In this document: positions 45,641 to 53,534 of the stretch, one piece after another | Position numbering within the stretch: position 1 is the first letter of the stretch | Layout: each line of letters starts with the position of its first letter | Source of the DNA: Gammaproteobacteria bacterium | Lineage (GTDB): Bacteria; Pseudomonadota; Gammaproteobacteria; Pseudomonadales; Ketobacteraceae | Length of the DNA: 62,467 nucleotides | Assembly (NCBI GenBank): GCA_013178375.1 | Contig: JABLXQ010000067.1 | Coordinates: 1 to 62,467 of the forward strand | Direction: 5' to 3' | Position numbers and translations under genes: made by a program | Notes under the pieces: generated by a model | What the model was told of the DNA's origin: nothing | Databases searched by the model: none | Seen by the model: the letters and a program-made list of their open reading frames with translations, nothing else

Positions 45641-48259
45641 ATGCTGCTGAAAACCAAACTGTTTGCGCCGCCGATCCGGCACAATGCAGTGCCCCGCCAG
45701 CGCCTGCTGCAAAAGCTGGGACAACCAGCCTCCGCACGCCTGACTCTGATCCATGCTCCCGCTGGTTACGGCAAGACCACGCTGGCCCGGCAGTGGCTGG
45801 ACCAGTTGCCGAATGCCAGCGCCTGGCTGTCGCTGGATGTGCAGGACAATGATCCGGTGCGCTTCTGGCGCTATGTCAGCGGCGCACTGGGCCAGCCTCT
45901 CCGGGTCACCAGCACCCCGGCCGAAAGCGACCACGAAGCCTGGATCATCGAACTGATCAATCGCTGGAGCCAGCCGGATCAGGCGCTGCCAACCATTCTG
46001 ATCCTGGACGATTTTCACGTAATCCAGGACCCGGTGCTGCTGGACAGCGTGAGCTGGTTCCTCGATCGCCTGCCCGCCAGCCTGCATGTGCTGATCACCT
46101 CGCGCAGTCTGCCGGCGCTGCACATTCCCCAGCGCCGGGTGCGCGACACCGTGACCGAAATCGGGGCGGGCGCATTATCGTTCGGCCCTGCGGAGGCGCG
46201 CCTGTTCTTTGAGGACACGTTGCAACTGTCGCTGACCGCCCGCACCCTGGACAGGCTGCAGGAAAAAACCGAAGGCTGGGCAGCAGCACTGCAACTGGCG
46301 GGACTGTCGCTGAAGCAGCAGCCGGCGCCGACACCGGACTGGCTGGAGCGGTCGTCTCCCACCCTGCTGGTGGACTATCTGGCGGAGGAAGTGCTGGCCA
46401 GTCTGGACAACGCCCTGCAGCAATTCCTGTTGCGGATGGCGCTGGTGCGACGCTTCTCGCTGGATCTGTGCCGGCACCTAGCTCCCCTGCCGGAAGCGCC
46501 GCAGATGCAGGCCCACCTCAAAGCCCTGCGCGACCAGAACCTGTTCCTGATTCCCCTGGACGAGCGTGGGCACTGGTTCCGTTTCCACGACCTGTTCCGG
46601 GAAAACCTGCTCAATATCGCCCGCCAGCGCCTGAAACAGCAGTTGCCACAGCTTTACCGGCAGGCCGCCGAATGGTTCAGCCAGGAGAATGATCGCGAGG
46701 AGGCAATCCACTGTCTGCTGGGTGGCGAACTGTGGGCAGACGCGGCGGAACTGATCGAGGAACTGGGGGTAAGCCGGATGCTGGCCGGGCAAAATGAATC
46801 CCTCAACTGGTGGCTGAGCCGGCTGCCCGCCGAGACCGTGCAATGGCGCCCCCGGCTGGCGCTGATCCAGGCCTGGAACCTGTTCTGCACCGAGCGGGTA
46901 TTCGAGGCGGAACCCTATCTGGACCAGGCTGACCGGCAACTGGTGCCAGAGCAGTCGCAGTACCGGGCATTGAAGGCACAGATCGCCATTTTCCGGAGCC
47001 AGCTGGCGCGCTTTCGCGGCGATGAAGCGGGCATCCGCTACTGGTCAACGCAGGCAAGCGAACTGTCGAACGGGGCGGACAACCAGCTCAACGCGGTGAC
47101 CCGCTTTGCCCTGGGTATGGAGCTGTTCCAGGACGGCAAACACCTGGCGTCGCAGCAGATCCTGGAACAGGCCAACGCTGCCGCGCTGCGGGAGTGCAAT
47201 CATTTCTGCATGCTGTCCACGTCGGTCATGCTGGCGCACCTGCAGTTCCAGCAAGGACTCACCCGCAAGGCGCTGGATACGCTGGACCGCAGCCGCGACT
47301 GGCTGGTAGCCGAGGGGCTGTCGCCGCACTTTGTGGCCTGCTGGCAGAACATCGTCCACGTGAATATCTACCGCGAAACACAGCAGTTGGATCAGGCCGG
47401 TGACCGCATGGCAGTGCTGCTGGAGTATGGCGAGGAAAGTGCCGAGGCCGCCCATGCGGCGCTGATCCGGCTGGTGCAGTCCACCCTGCACTCGGCGCAG
47501 GGGGAATGGGCGGCAGCACTGGCGCAAGTGGAACTGGCAGAACCGGTGCTGGAACGGGACCGCTCCCACTGGTCCACAATGGCACCACCGGTGGGTATGG
47601 TGCGGGCCCTGTATCTGCTGCAATCCGGCAACCAGACCGCCGCCCTGCGCTGGGCGCTGGACCAGGAACAACACCTGCTGCCCAGCCGCGCCTTCGCCCA
47701 CGAGGAGGCGCGCATCGTGCTGGCCCGCTGCCTGGCACTACAGAATCGCCATGTCCAGGCATTGGAGATTCTGGACCAGATCGAGGAGGATGCCGCCGCC
47801 CAGTTACGCACGCTGACCCAGGTGCGCGCCCTCACCGCCCGCGCACTGGTGCAATCGCACCAGCAGGACTGGCCCCGCGCCTGCGCCAGCCTGCAGCGCG
47901 CGCTGGAATTGAGCGGTCGCGCCGGCTACCGCCGCGTGTTTCTGGATGAAGGCGCCACACTGGAGCCGCTGTTCAGCCGGCTGTCGGATCAAGGTGTGCA
48001 CGGCTGGTGGGAACAGGCGCAACTGGCACCCGCCAGCGCACGGGCGGACCTGTCGGCACTGATCGAACCGCTCACCCACCGTGAACTGGAAGTGCTGGGC
48101 ATGATCGCCAGCGGCCACCGCAACCAGAACATCGCCGACACCCTGCACATTGCCGTCACCACCACCAAAGCCCATATCCGCAACATCTATGAAAAAATGG
48201 CGGTGAACAGCCGCACCCAGGCCGTGGCGCGGGGGCGGGAGTTGGGGTTGATCCGCTGA
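45641..48259 (+). CDS. MalT-type (STAND) LuxR-family transcriptional regulator
   Basis: 872 residues. N-terminal P-loop: HAPAGYGKTTLARQW, with APAGYGKT at residues 39-46, and the Walker-B-like ILILDDFHVIQDPVLLDSV. A long TPR-like helical sensor region fills the middle. The C-terminal LuxR HTH is PLTHRELEVLGMIASGHRNQ with TTTKAHIRNIYEKMAVNSRT (about 805-865). MalT-like STAND regulators activate a target operon when a small inducer and ATP are bound. The inducer is unknown. It stands next to the steroid cluster, convergent to the KshA operon, separated by a terminator at 48278-48309. Confidence 0.9.
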   Translation: MLLKTKLFAPPIRHNAVPRQRLLQKLGQPASARLTLIHAPAGYGKTTLARQWLDQLPNASAWLSLDVQDNDPVRFWRYVSGALGQPLRVTSTPAESDHEAWIIELINRWSQPDQALPTILILDDFHVIQDPVLLDSVSWFLDRLPASLHVLITSRSLPALHIPQRRVRDTVTEIGAGALSFGPAEARLFFEDTLQLSLTARTLDRLQEKTEGWAAALQLAGLSLKQQPAPTPDWLERSSPTLLVDYLAEEVLASLDNALQQFLLRMALVRRFSLDLCRHLAPLPEAPQMQAHLKALRDQNLFLIPLDERGHWFRFHDLFRENLLNIARQRLKQQLPQLYRQAAEWFSQENDREEAIHCLLGGELWADAAELIEELGVSRMLAGQNESLNWWLSRLPAETVQWRPRLALIQAWNLFCTERVFEAEPYLDQADRQLVPEQSQYRALKAQIAIFRSQLARFRGDEAGIRYWSTQASELSNGADNQLNAVTRFALGMELFQDGKHLASQQILEQANAAALRECNHFCMLSTSVMLAHLQFQQGLTRKALDTLDRSRDWLVAEGLSPHFVACWQNIVHVNIYRETQQLDQAGDRMAVLLEYGEESAEAAHAALIRLVQSTLHSAQGEWAAALAQVELAEPVLERDRSHWSTMAPPVGMVRALYLLQSGNQTAALRWALDQEQHLLPSRAFAHEEARIVLARCLALQNRHVQALEILDQIEEDAAAQLRTLTQVRALTARALVQSHQQDWPRACASLQRALELSGRAGYRRVFLDEGATLEPLFSRLSDQGVHGWWEQAQLAPASARADLSALIEPLTHRELEVLGMIASGHRNQNIADTLHIAVTTTKAHIRNIYEKMAVNSRTQAVARGRELGLIR

Positions 48260-48271
48260 TCCGGCGCGGGC

Positions 48272-48309
48272 AAAAAAAACGGACAATCCATTGGCAGAGA
48301 CTGTCCGTT
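48272..48309. terminator. Intrinsic terminator between the MalT-type regulator and the KshA operon
   Basis: Stem AACGGACA (48278-48285) with TGTCCGTT (48302-48309); the left arm is preceded by a run of A (48272-48279), which reads as T8 on the minus strand. It therefore ends the minus-strand operon, and weakly the plus-strand regulator gene. Confidence 0.8.
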
Positions 48310-48367
48310 GAAGGAGAGCCGGTGGGAAACCGGCTCGGCTTTGGAAGCGTTTTACGGCGATAAATGT

Positions 48368-49132
48368 TTACAGCACGAACGGAAAGATCGCCCGGCGTTC
48401 GCGGGGATAATTCGAGAACTGTTCCCGGTACCAGCGGTGATTCGCCAGTGCACGCGGCACCAGATTCGCCATGGTAAAGACCACGAACGACAATCCCGCC
48501 AGCGACCAGGATGCAATCGCAAAACCGGTCCAGGTCAGAATTTCCCCCAGATAATTCGGCATCGACACATAGCGGAACGCAAATCCCTGCGGAATCTGGT
48601 AACCGGTGGTGGAACTGGCGCGCAGGTTGCGCAAAATACTGTCGGAACGCTTGTTGAGGTAGTAGCCGAAACCGAACAGGGCGACACCCAGCACAAAGCG
48701 CGGATCCGTCAGCCACTGTTCATTCAGGTGATCGGCATAATTGGAAATATAGGAACCATTCAGGTAACCGTTGATGCCGCAGTACAGCGAACCCATCAGG
48801 ATCACCAGCAGTGGCGTGCTGTCGCCAGGCTTCACGCGGATCTGGAACGGATAGATGAAGGAACGGTGCACGTAATGCAACTGCCACATCAGCATCAGGA
48901 TCACGCCGGCCAGCACTTGTGGATGCGCGCCCGTGAAATAGAAATAGAAGAACGCCAGCGATGCCGGCGACTCCATCACCACCCAACCCAGGCGTGTATT
49001 GATTTTCGGGCCCCAGCCGGCGCGCTTGTGACGGCCGTAAGGTGCATCCACCAGCAGCAATACCAGTGCGGTCAGGAACGCGCTGGCAAAAATGGCCATC
49101 AGCAGAATATCGAAGACAGTGTTTCCGGTCAT
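48368..49132 (-). CDS. Steroid-5-alpha-reductase-like membrane enzyme (DUF1295/SRD5A type)
   Basis: 254 residues with six to seven membrane helices. The C-terminal family signature is present: GFAFRYVSMPNYLGEILTWT, then NLVPRALANHRWYREQF. The NADPH site of SRD5A enzymes lies there. Such enzymes reduce 3-keto-4-ene steroids; the family also contains other membrane reductases and methyltransferases, so the steroid role rests on its operon with a KshA-like oxygenase. Starts 15 bases past the preceding gene stop. Confidence 0.8.
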   Translation of the reverse strand: MTGNTVFDILLMAIFASAFLTALVLLLVDAPYGRHKRAGWGPKINTRLGWVVMESPASLAFFYFYFTGAHPQVLAGVILMLMWQLHYVHRSFIYPFQIRVKPGDSTPLLVILMGSLYCGINGYLNGSYISNYADHLNEQWLTDPRFVLGVALFGFGYYLNKRSDSILRNLRASSTTGYQIPQGFAFRYVSMPNYLGEILTWTGFAIASWSLAGLSFVVFTMANLVPRALANHRWYREQFSNYPRERRAIFPFVL

Positions 49133-49147
49133 GGCGGCTAACTCCGT

Positions 49148-49573
49148 TCAGGCCCGAAACAGCTTGAATGCCAGCAGCGAGAACACCACGAACTCACCGA
49201 TGGGCAAGGCGATCATGGCGTCAAACGGCGGCGGCGGAAAAATCGCGGTAGCCAAGCGCATCAGGCCCAGCAGACCGATGCCGATGGCAGACGCGCGCAA
49301 CACTTGCTGCCGGGTCAGACCGTCGCCATCCAGCCGGCTCAGCATGATGCCCCAGGCAATGAAGGCCGACCCTGCCGTGGCCAGGCTATATAAAATCAGC
49401 CCGATGCTTGCGCCGACACTACTGCTGTCAAACGCAAACAATTGCGGCTGCGGCAGGAAGACCAAATAGGCGGCAAACAGACTGACACCCAGCACCAGCA
49501 TGGCCCAGGCCAACAGGCGCAGCAGCAAACCGGGTGACGTATTGCGCACGGACGTAGCGGCAGAAATCGACAT
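49148..49573 (-). CDS. Four-helix membrane protein of unknown function
   Basis: 141 residues with four hydrophobic helices (LAWAMLVLGVSLFAAYLVFL, IGLILYSLATAGSAFIAWGI, ASAIGIGLLGLMRLA, ALPIGEFVVFSLLAF). No family recognised. It lies five bases after the KshA-like gene and 15 before the reductase, so it belongs to the steroid operon and may take part in uptake or anchoring of the hydrophobic substrate. Confidence 0.75.
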   Translation of the reverse strand: MSISAATSVRNTSPGLLLRLLAWAMLVLGVSLFAAYLVFLPQPQLFAFDSSSVGASIGLILYSLATAGSAFIAWGIMLSRLDGDGLTRQQVLRASAIGIGLLGLMRLATAIFPPPPFDAMIALPIGEFVVFSLLAFKLFRA

Positions 49574-49578
49574 GGCAA

Positions 49579-50691
49579 TCAGGCCTCGACCGTTTCCCCG
49601 GCATGGGCCGATTGCGGCGCGGGCGCATTACCTGCTGCCATTTTCTGCGGCGGAATTGGATTGAACGCCTCCACTTCATAAATCTTGGCTTCATTCCACA
49701 CCGACGGTACTTCGGCGATATCCACGTAAAACTGGTCGTACCACTGGCGCAGACGGTGAATGGGGCCGTCGCCGTCACACAGTACCGGATTGTCCACCCG
49801 CTTTTTGGTATGCCAGAACTGCACGTCTTCAAAAAACGATGCCTGGGTAAGTTGCACGTAGCCTTTCACCATGGCATCGCTGTCTTCCTTGCTCATGCCG
49901 GGGAACAGTTTCACCATCACGCCGAAACGCAGGTCGAAACTTTCGGTGGAAGTCGGCACGTGGCTGACCAGCAGTTTCGACGCCACCGGCACGCCGTTCA
50001 TTTCACCGGTCATCTCGGTAATCATGTAAGCGGGGCCGTAATAGGTGGCGACGGTTTTCAGAATCGAATCACCGGCCAGACGCGGGCTTTTGCCTTCCAT
50101 TTCCTGCACGGCCACATGCTTGTGAAACACGTTGCGGAATTTCAGCGCGGCGGATGCGTGCACGGGGCCGAAGTGGGCCTTGTCCGCCATGTTGTCCACC
50201 AGCTCGCGGCAGTTGGTGTGAATCGGGATCAGCACCACTTCCCAGTCGGACCATTCGCCGTTGCCGTATTCTTCAATCACTGGCGGCAGCTGTTCGGGAA
50301 TCGGCGCGTTGTCTTCAGGATCGTGATACACGAACGCCAGACCGTTGCGCTCCAGCGTGGGCCAGGATTTGATGCAGGCTTTCGCCGGAATTTTTTTCGC
50401 GTAGGGAATATCGTCGCAGACGCCGTCGGCGCCCCAGCGCCAGGCATGCATCGCGCAGCGGATGGAATTGCCTTCCACATAACCCTGCGCCAGATCCGCG
50501 CCCATGTGCGGACAAAAACCGTCGAGAATGATCAACTGGTTATCTTCGCCACGAAACGCCACCAGGCTGGAGCCAAAATATTTGAGTGCTACCGGCTTGC
50601 TGGTGAATTCCTCGGCCTTGCCCAGGCAGTGCCAGCCCCGTGCATAGCGTTCTTCAATCTGTGCGGCCTCGATCTTCGCGTACTTGCCCAT
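49579..50691 (-). CDS. kshA: KshA-type Rieske oxygenase, 3-ketosteroid 9-alpha-hydroxylase terminal component
   Basis: 370 residues. Rieske [2Fe-2S] ligands C-x-H...C-x2-H are in DGFCPHMGADL and IRCAMHAWRW. The catalytic mononuclear iron site is in CRELVDNMADKAHFGPVH with the D-x-x-D/A-x-x-H-x4-H pattern. The closest known type is the KshA/cholesterol-oxygenase branch, which hydroxylates C9 of 3-ketosteroids before ring opening. A reductase partner (KshB) is not in the window. It is the first gene of the operon, divergent from KSI; the 210-bp gap carries two putative operator sites. Confidence 0.87.
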   Translation of the reverse strand: MGKYAKIEAAQIEERYARGWHCLGKAEEFTSKPVALKYFGSSLVAFRGEDNQLIILDGFCPHMGADLAQGYVEGNSIRCAMHAWRWGADGVCDDIPYAKKIPAKACIKSWPTLERNGLAFVYHDPEDNAPIPEQLPPVIEEYGNGEWSDWEVVLIPIHTNCRELVDNMADKAHFGPVHASAALKFRNVFHKHVAVQEMEGKSPRLAGDSILKTVATYYGPAYMITEMTGEMNGVPVASKLLVSHVPTSTESFDLRFGVMVKLFPGMSKEDSDAMVKGYVQLTQASFFEDVQFWHTKKRVDNPVLCDGDGPIHRLRQWYDQFYVDIAEVPSVWNEAKIYEVEAFNPIPPQKMAAGNAPAPQSAHAGETVEA

Positions 50692-50748
50692 GGCGGCGCC
50701 CTCTCTCCTGTATGCTGCCAGTGTTTGCAGCCTTTGCTTTTATGTGGA

Positions 50749-50763
50749 TTGCATTTATTGCAA
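50749..50763. promoter_or_regulatory. Putative operator, TTGCA-N5-TGCAA
   Basis: A perfect 5-bp inverted repeat TTGCATTTATTGCAA in the control region between the KshA-like operon and KSI. It resembles the other sites at 50840, 55384 and 57300, but the half-sites are arranged in the opposite sense, so it is the least certain of the four. Confidence 0.4.
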
Positions 50764-50839
50764 AGCTGTTGCACCGCGCTTCATTTCTCGTGCGCGCAAC
50801 AGCGGGAATTGACATACGCTAGCAAGGCTCTTGTCATTA

Positions 50840-50854
50840 TGCAACTATAATGCA
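50840..50854. promoter_or_regulatory. Putative operator upstream of KSI
   Basis: TGCAACTATAATGCA lies 47 bases upstream of the KSI start, with ATTATGCAA before and AAAT after. It is nearly identical in layout to the site at 55384-55398 before KstD; in both, the ATGCAA half repeats 11 bp apart. Candidate binding site of one of the two TetR regulators. Confidence 0.5.
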
Positions 50855-50901
50855 AATATATCTCATAAATAACCCAGACACGAATACAGAGGAGTTCCGC
50901 A

Positions 50902-51243
50902 ATGGACGCCGCACAGAAGATCCAAGTCGTTGAAAAATATTTGCTTGCCGTCAGCACCGACAACCTGGACCTGATCCGGGAAATCTATGCCGACAATGCC
51001 ACGGTGGAAGATCCGGTGGGCACGCCGCCGAAAGAAGGCATCGCTGCAATCCTGGCGTTTTACGGCAGTTTCAAGGGCGTCGGCGTGAAACTGACATTGA
51101 ATGGCGCGGTGAAGTGCGCCGGCAACGCCGCAGCGTTTCCCTTTACCGCGCAAGTGGGACCCAGAGCGCTGGATGTGATCGACGTATTCGAATTCGACAA
51201 GAACGGCAAGGTAGTGTCGATGAAGGCGTACTGGACTCCGTAA
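50902..51243 (+). CDS. Steroid delta-isomerase (KSI)
   Basis: 113 residues with the SnoaL/NTF2 fold and clear similarity to the Comamonas ketosteroid isomerase. The catalytic triad is conserved: Tyr13 (EKYLLAV), Asp37 in NATVEDPVG and Asp94 in DVIDVFEF, corresponding to Tyr14, Asp38 and Asp99. It moves the 5,6 double bond of 3-ketosteroids to the 4,5 position. ATG 50902 has GAGGAG upstream. Followed after three bases by a second SnoaL-like gene. Confidence 0.92.
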   Translation: MDAAQKIQVVEKYLLAVSTDNLDLIREIYADNATVEDPVGTPPKEGIAAILAFYGSFKGVGVKLTLNGAVKCAGNAAAFPFTAQVGPRALDVIDVFEFDKNGKVVSMKAYWTP

Positions 51244-51246
51244 ACC

Positions 51247-51732
51247 ATGAATGCGATCGAGCGTCTGCAACGGCTGGAGGATATCGAGGCGATCCGCCAG
51301 CTGAAAGCGCGTTACTTTCACGCCTGTGATGCGAAGGATGCGGCTGCCATTCGTGACTGTTTTGGCAGCGGCGAAATTCACATTGATTACGGTGCCATCG
51401 GCCAGTTTCATGCGCGTGAGGATTTCGTTGCGGTCTATGTGGAGATGGCGTGCCATTCCCATGTGATCGACATGCATCACGGGCAGAATGCGCAGATTCG
51501 CTGGGCATCGCCGGAACAGGCCAGCGCAGTGTGGGATCTGTATTTTTTTCAGGTCAACACGCAGACGGGAATGCTGACGCAGCTGGCCGGTTATTATGAA
51601 GACAGGTACGGCAAGCAGAACGGGCAGTGGGTCATTCTGGAAACGGTGTTCAGGGTGACATCCAGTTTGATCAGCCAGAATGACGCAGGCATTTTGAAAG
51701 TGTTTCATGCAGGAGCGGCGCCGGCAGGCTGA
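51247..51732 (+). CDS. SnoaL-like (NTF2-fold) protein
   Basis: 161 residues of the SnoaL_4 type: MNAIERLQRLEDIEAIRQLK, YFHACDAKD and later MHHGQNAQIRW. Proteins of this type are often isomerases or hydratases beside steroid or polyketide enzymes; the exact reaction here is unknown. The start follows the KSI stop by three bases, so both are translated from one mRNA. A strong terminator follows. Confidence 0.83.
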   Translation: MNAIERLQRLEDIEAIRQLKARYFHACDAKDAAAIRDCFGSGEIHIDYGAIGQFHAREDFVAVYVEMACHSHVIDMHHGQNAQIRWASPEQASAVWDLYFFQVNTQTGMLTQLAGYYEDRYGKQNGQWVILETVFRVTSSLISQNDAGILKVFHAGAAPAG

Positions 51733-51790
51733 CGGGGTCAGTCATATCGAGATCGCGTGGCTGCGGATGTTGATCAGCAGCGAATTCAAG

Positions 51791-51827
51791 AAAGCGGGCG
51801 CTGAAAAATTCAGAGCCCGCTTTTTTT
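51791..51827 (+). terminator. Intrinsic terminator after the KSI operon
   Basis: Stem AAAGCGGGC (51791-51799) with GCCCGCTTT (51815-51823) and an inner CTGAA/TTCAG extension, followed by T7. Terminates the plus-strand KSI operon and could also serve the convergent SDR gene. Confidence 0.9.
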
Positions 51828-51842
51828 ATTTATGTCAGACCA

Positions 51843-52598
51843 TTACAGCGCCGAACGGCCGCCACCATCAACAAAGATATCTTCGCCGTTGATGTAGCTG
51901 GCTTCGTCAGATGCCAGGAACGCCACCAGTGACGCCACTTCCTCTGGCTTGCCTTTGCGGCCCAGCGGCATCAGGTTGGCCAGCAGGCGGCGGTTGATGT
52001 TTTCAGGGAAACGGATGCTGGCCACCAGCGGTGTTTCGATTCCGCCGGGACAAACCACGTTGGCACGAACGCCGTCCGCCTCGAATTCCTGCGCCATGCA
52101 TTTGGTGATGGCGGACACGGCGGCTTTCGACGCGCAGTAGGCGGTCTGGTAGGCGGTCATGGTTTTGGAGTTGAGTGAGGCGAAGTTGACGATGTTGCCT
52201 TTGGTTTTCTTCAGGTGCGGCATGGCTTCGCGGCAGATGATGAAGGTGCTGGTGAGGTTTACCGCCATGAAGCGGTTGAATACGTCGGTGGTGAGTTCGT
52301 GCAGGTGGTAGAAGCCGGCGATGCCTGCGACGTTTACCACGACGTCCAGCTGGCCGAAGGTGTCGACGGCGCCTTGTACCAGAGCCTTGCAGGAGGCTTC
52401 GTCCATTGCGTTGAAGGTCATTGCCTTGCAGACGCCGCCTGCTGCATCGATTTCTGCTGCGGTGGCCTGGTTGCCGGCTTCGTTGATATCGCCCAGCAAT
52501 ACTTTGGCGCCTTCGGCTGCCAGTCGCAATGCGGTGGATTTGCCCATGCCGGATGCGGCGCCGGTGACCAGTGCGACTTTGTTTTCGAAAAGTTTCAT
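51843..52598 (-). CDS. Short-chain dehydrogenase/reductase
   Basis: 251 residues from ATG 52598 (AGGAG nine bases upstream; the frame stays open further upstream without a good start). Rossmann motif TGAASGMGKS at 12-21, NVAG(I) strand, catalytic Ser in NFASLN, and Tyr-x3-Lys in YCASK; C-terminal NGEDIFVDGGG. A classical SDR, probably oxidising or reducing a hydroxyl on the steroid or its side chain. Last gene of the KstD operon, 103 bases after the second SDR. Confidence 0.9.
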   Translation of the reverse strand: MKLFENKVALVTGAASGMGKSTALRLAAEGAKVLLGDINEAGNQATAAEIDAAGGVCKAMTFNAMDEASCKALVQGAVDTFGQLDVVVNVAGIAGFYHLHELTTDVFNRFMAVNLTSTFIICREAMPHLKKTKGNIVNFASLNSKTMTAYQTAYCASKAAVSAITKCMAQEFEADGVRANVVCPGGIETPLVASIRFPENINRRLLANLMPLGRKGKPEEVASLVAFLASDEASYINGEDIFVDGGGRSAL

Positions 52599-52701
52599 CT
52601 TGTTATTCTCCTGGGATCTTGATCGAGCCGATTCCGCGACGGCTGGAGTGGGGCTGCAGCTGTCCCGATATCTCTGTGTCGTTAAACCGTGAGTCTGTTC
52701 A

Positions 52702-53481
52702 TTAAACCGCGTAGCCGCCGTCCACAAACAACAGCTGGCCAGTAACATAGCGCGAACGGTTCGACGCAAAAAATGCCGCCGCTTCTGCAATGTCTTCCGG
52801 CTGGCCGAAATGCTTGATGGGCAGCATGCCCAGTACCGCCTGTTTCCAGTTGTCGTCGAACACGCCTTCGGCTTCCAGGCGTTTGAAAATGCCGGTTTCG
52901 ATGACGCCCACCGCCACGCTGTTGGCGCGGATTCCGTGTACGCCTTCTTCCTTCGCCACGTATTTCACCAGCGCTTCGTTGGCGGCTTTGGGCGCTACCG
53001 ACAGTACGTCTTTCGGCGGTGTGCGACCCAGGCCGGCGGAGGAAATGTGTACCAGCGAGCCGCCGTCATTGGCGCGGAAATGGGGGATGATGCCTTTCAC
53101 GATACGGAAGAATCCGTTCAGGTCGCCGTTGATGACTTCGTCCCATTGCTCGTCGGTGACATCCGCGAGAAACGGTTGCTTGATGTCGGAACCAGCGGCT
53201 ACCACCACGCTGTGCAGGCGGCCGTGGGCGGCGATGGCGCCTTTGAGTGCGGCGTCGATTTGCTCGCGCTTGGCGATATCCACCTGATGGATGGTGCACT
53301 TCACGCCCAGCTGCGCAATCTGCTCTGCGGCTGCCTGGGCTTTTTCCTTTTGCGATTTGTAGGTGATGGCGACGTCGCTGCCGCCCTGGGCGATGCGCAC
53401 TGCGATGGCCATACCGATACCGCCGCTGCCGCCGAATACCAGCGAGGCACCAGGCCCGAACTCCTGAATCTGTTTTTTCAT
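52702..53481 (-). CDS. SDR-family protein lacking the catalytic tyrosine
   Basis: 259 residues. Nucleotide loop FGGSGGIGMA at 16-25, NAG-like VVVAAGS at 92-98, and Ser147/148 in LVHISSAG. In the place of the catalytic Tyr-x3-Lys stands Ser161-x3-Lys165 (SVAPK), so the proton donor is Ser instead of Tyr. C-terminal TGQLLFVDGGY is typical. It may be an enoyl-reductase-like or divergent SDR, or a non-catalytic member. Middle gene of the KstD operon, 53 bases after KstD. Confidence 0.85.
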   Translation of the reverse strand: MKKQIQEFGPGASLVFGGSGGIGMAIAVRIAQGGSDVAITYKSQKEKAQAAAEQIAQLGVKCTIHQVDIAKREQIDAALKGAIAAHGRLHSVVVAAGSDIKQPFLADVTDEQWDEVINGDLNGFFRIVKGIIPHFRANDGGSLVHISSAGLGRTPPKDVLSVAPKAANEALVKYVAKEEGVHGIRANSVAVGVIETGIFKRLEAEGVFDDNWKQAVLGMLPIKHFGQPEDIAEAAAFFASNRSRYVTGQLLFVDGGYAV

Positions 53482-53534
53482 GTTGGCTTCCCTCTCTTCT
53501 TCTATTTGGTCTATATTTTTTCCTGCTGCGCAAG

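Noticed and set aside
50765-50803. Inverted repeat GCTGTTGC/GCAACAGC in the kshA-KSI gap as an operator
   Set aside because: The 23-base loop and absence of similar copies elsewhere in the cluster make it less likely than the TGCAA sites; it could be a chance hairpin.
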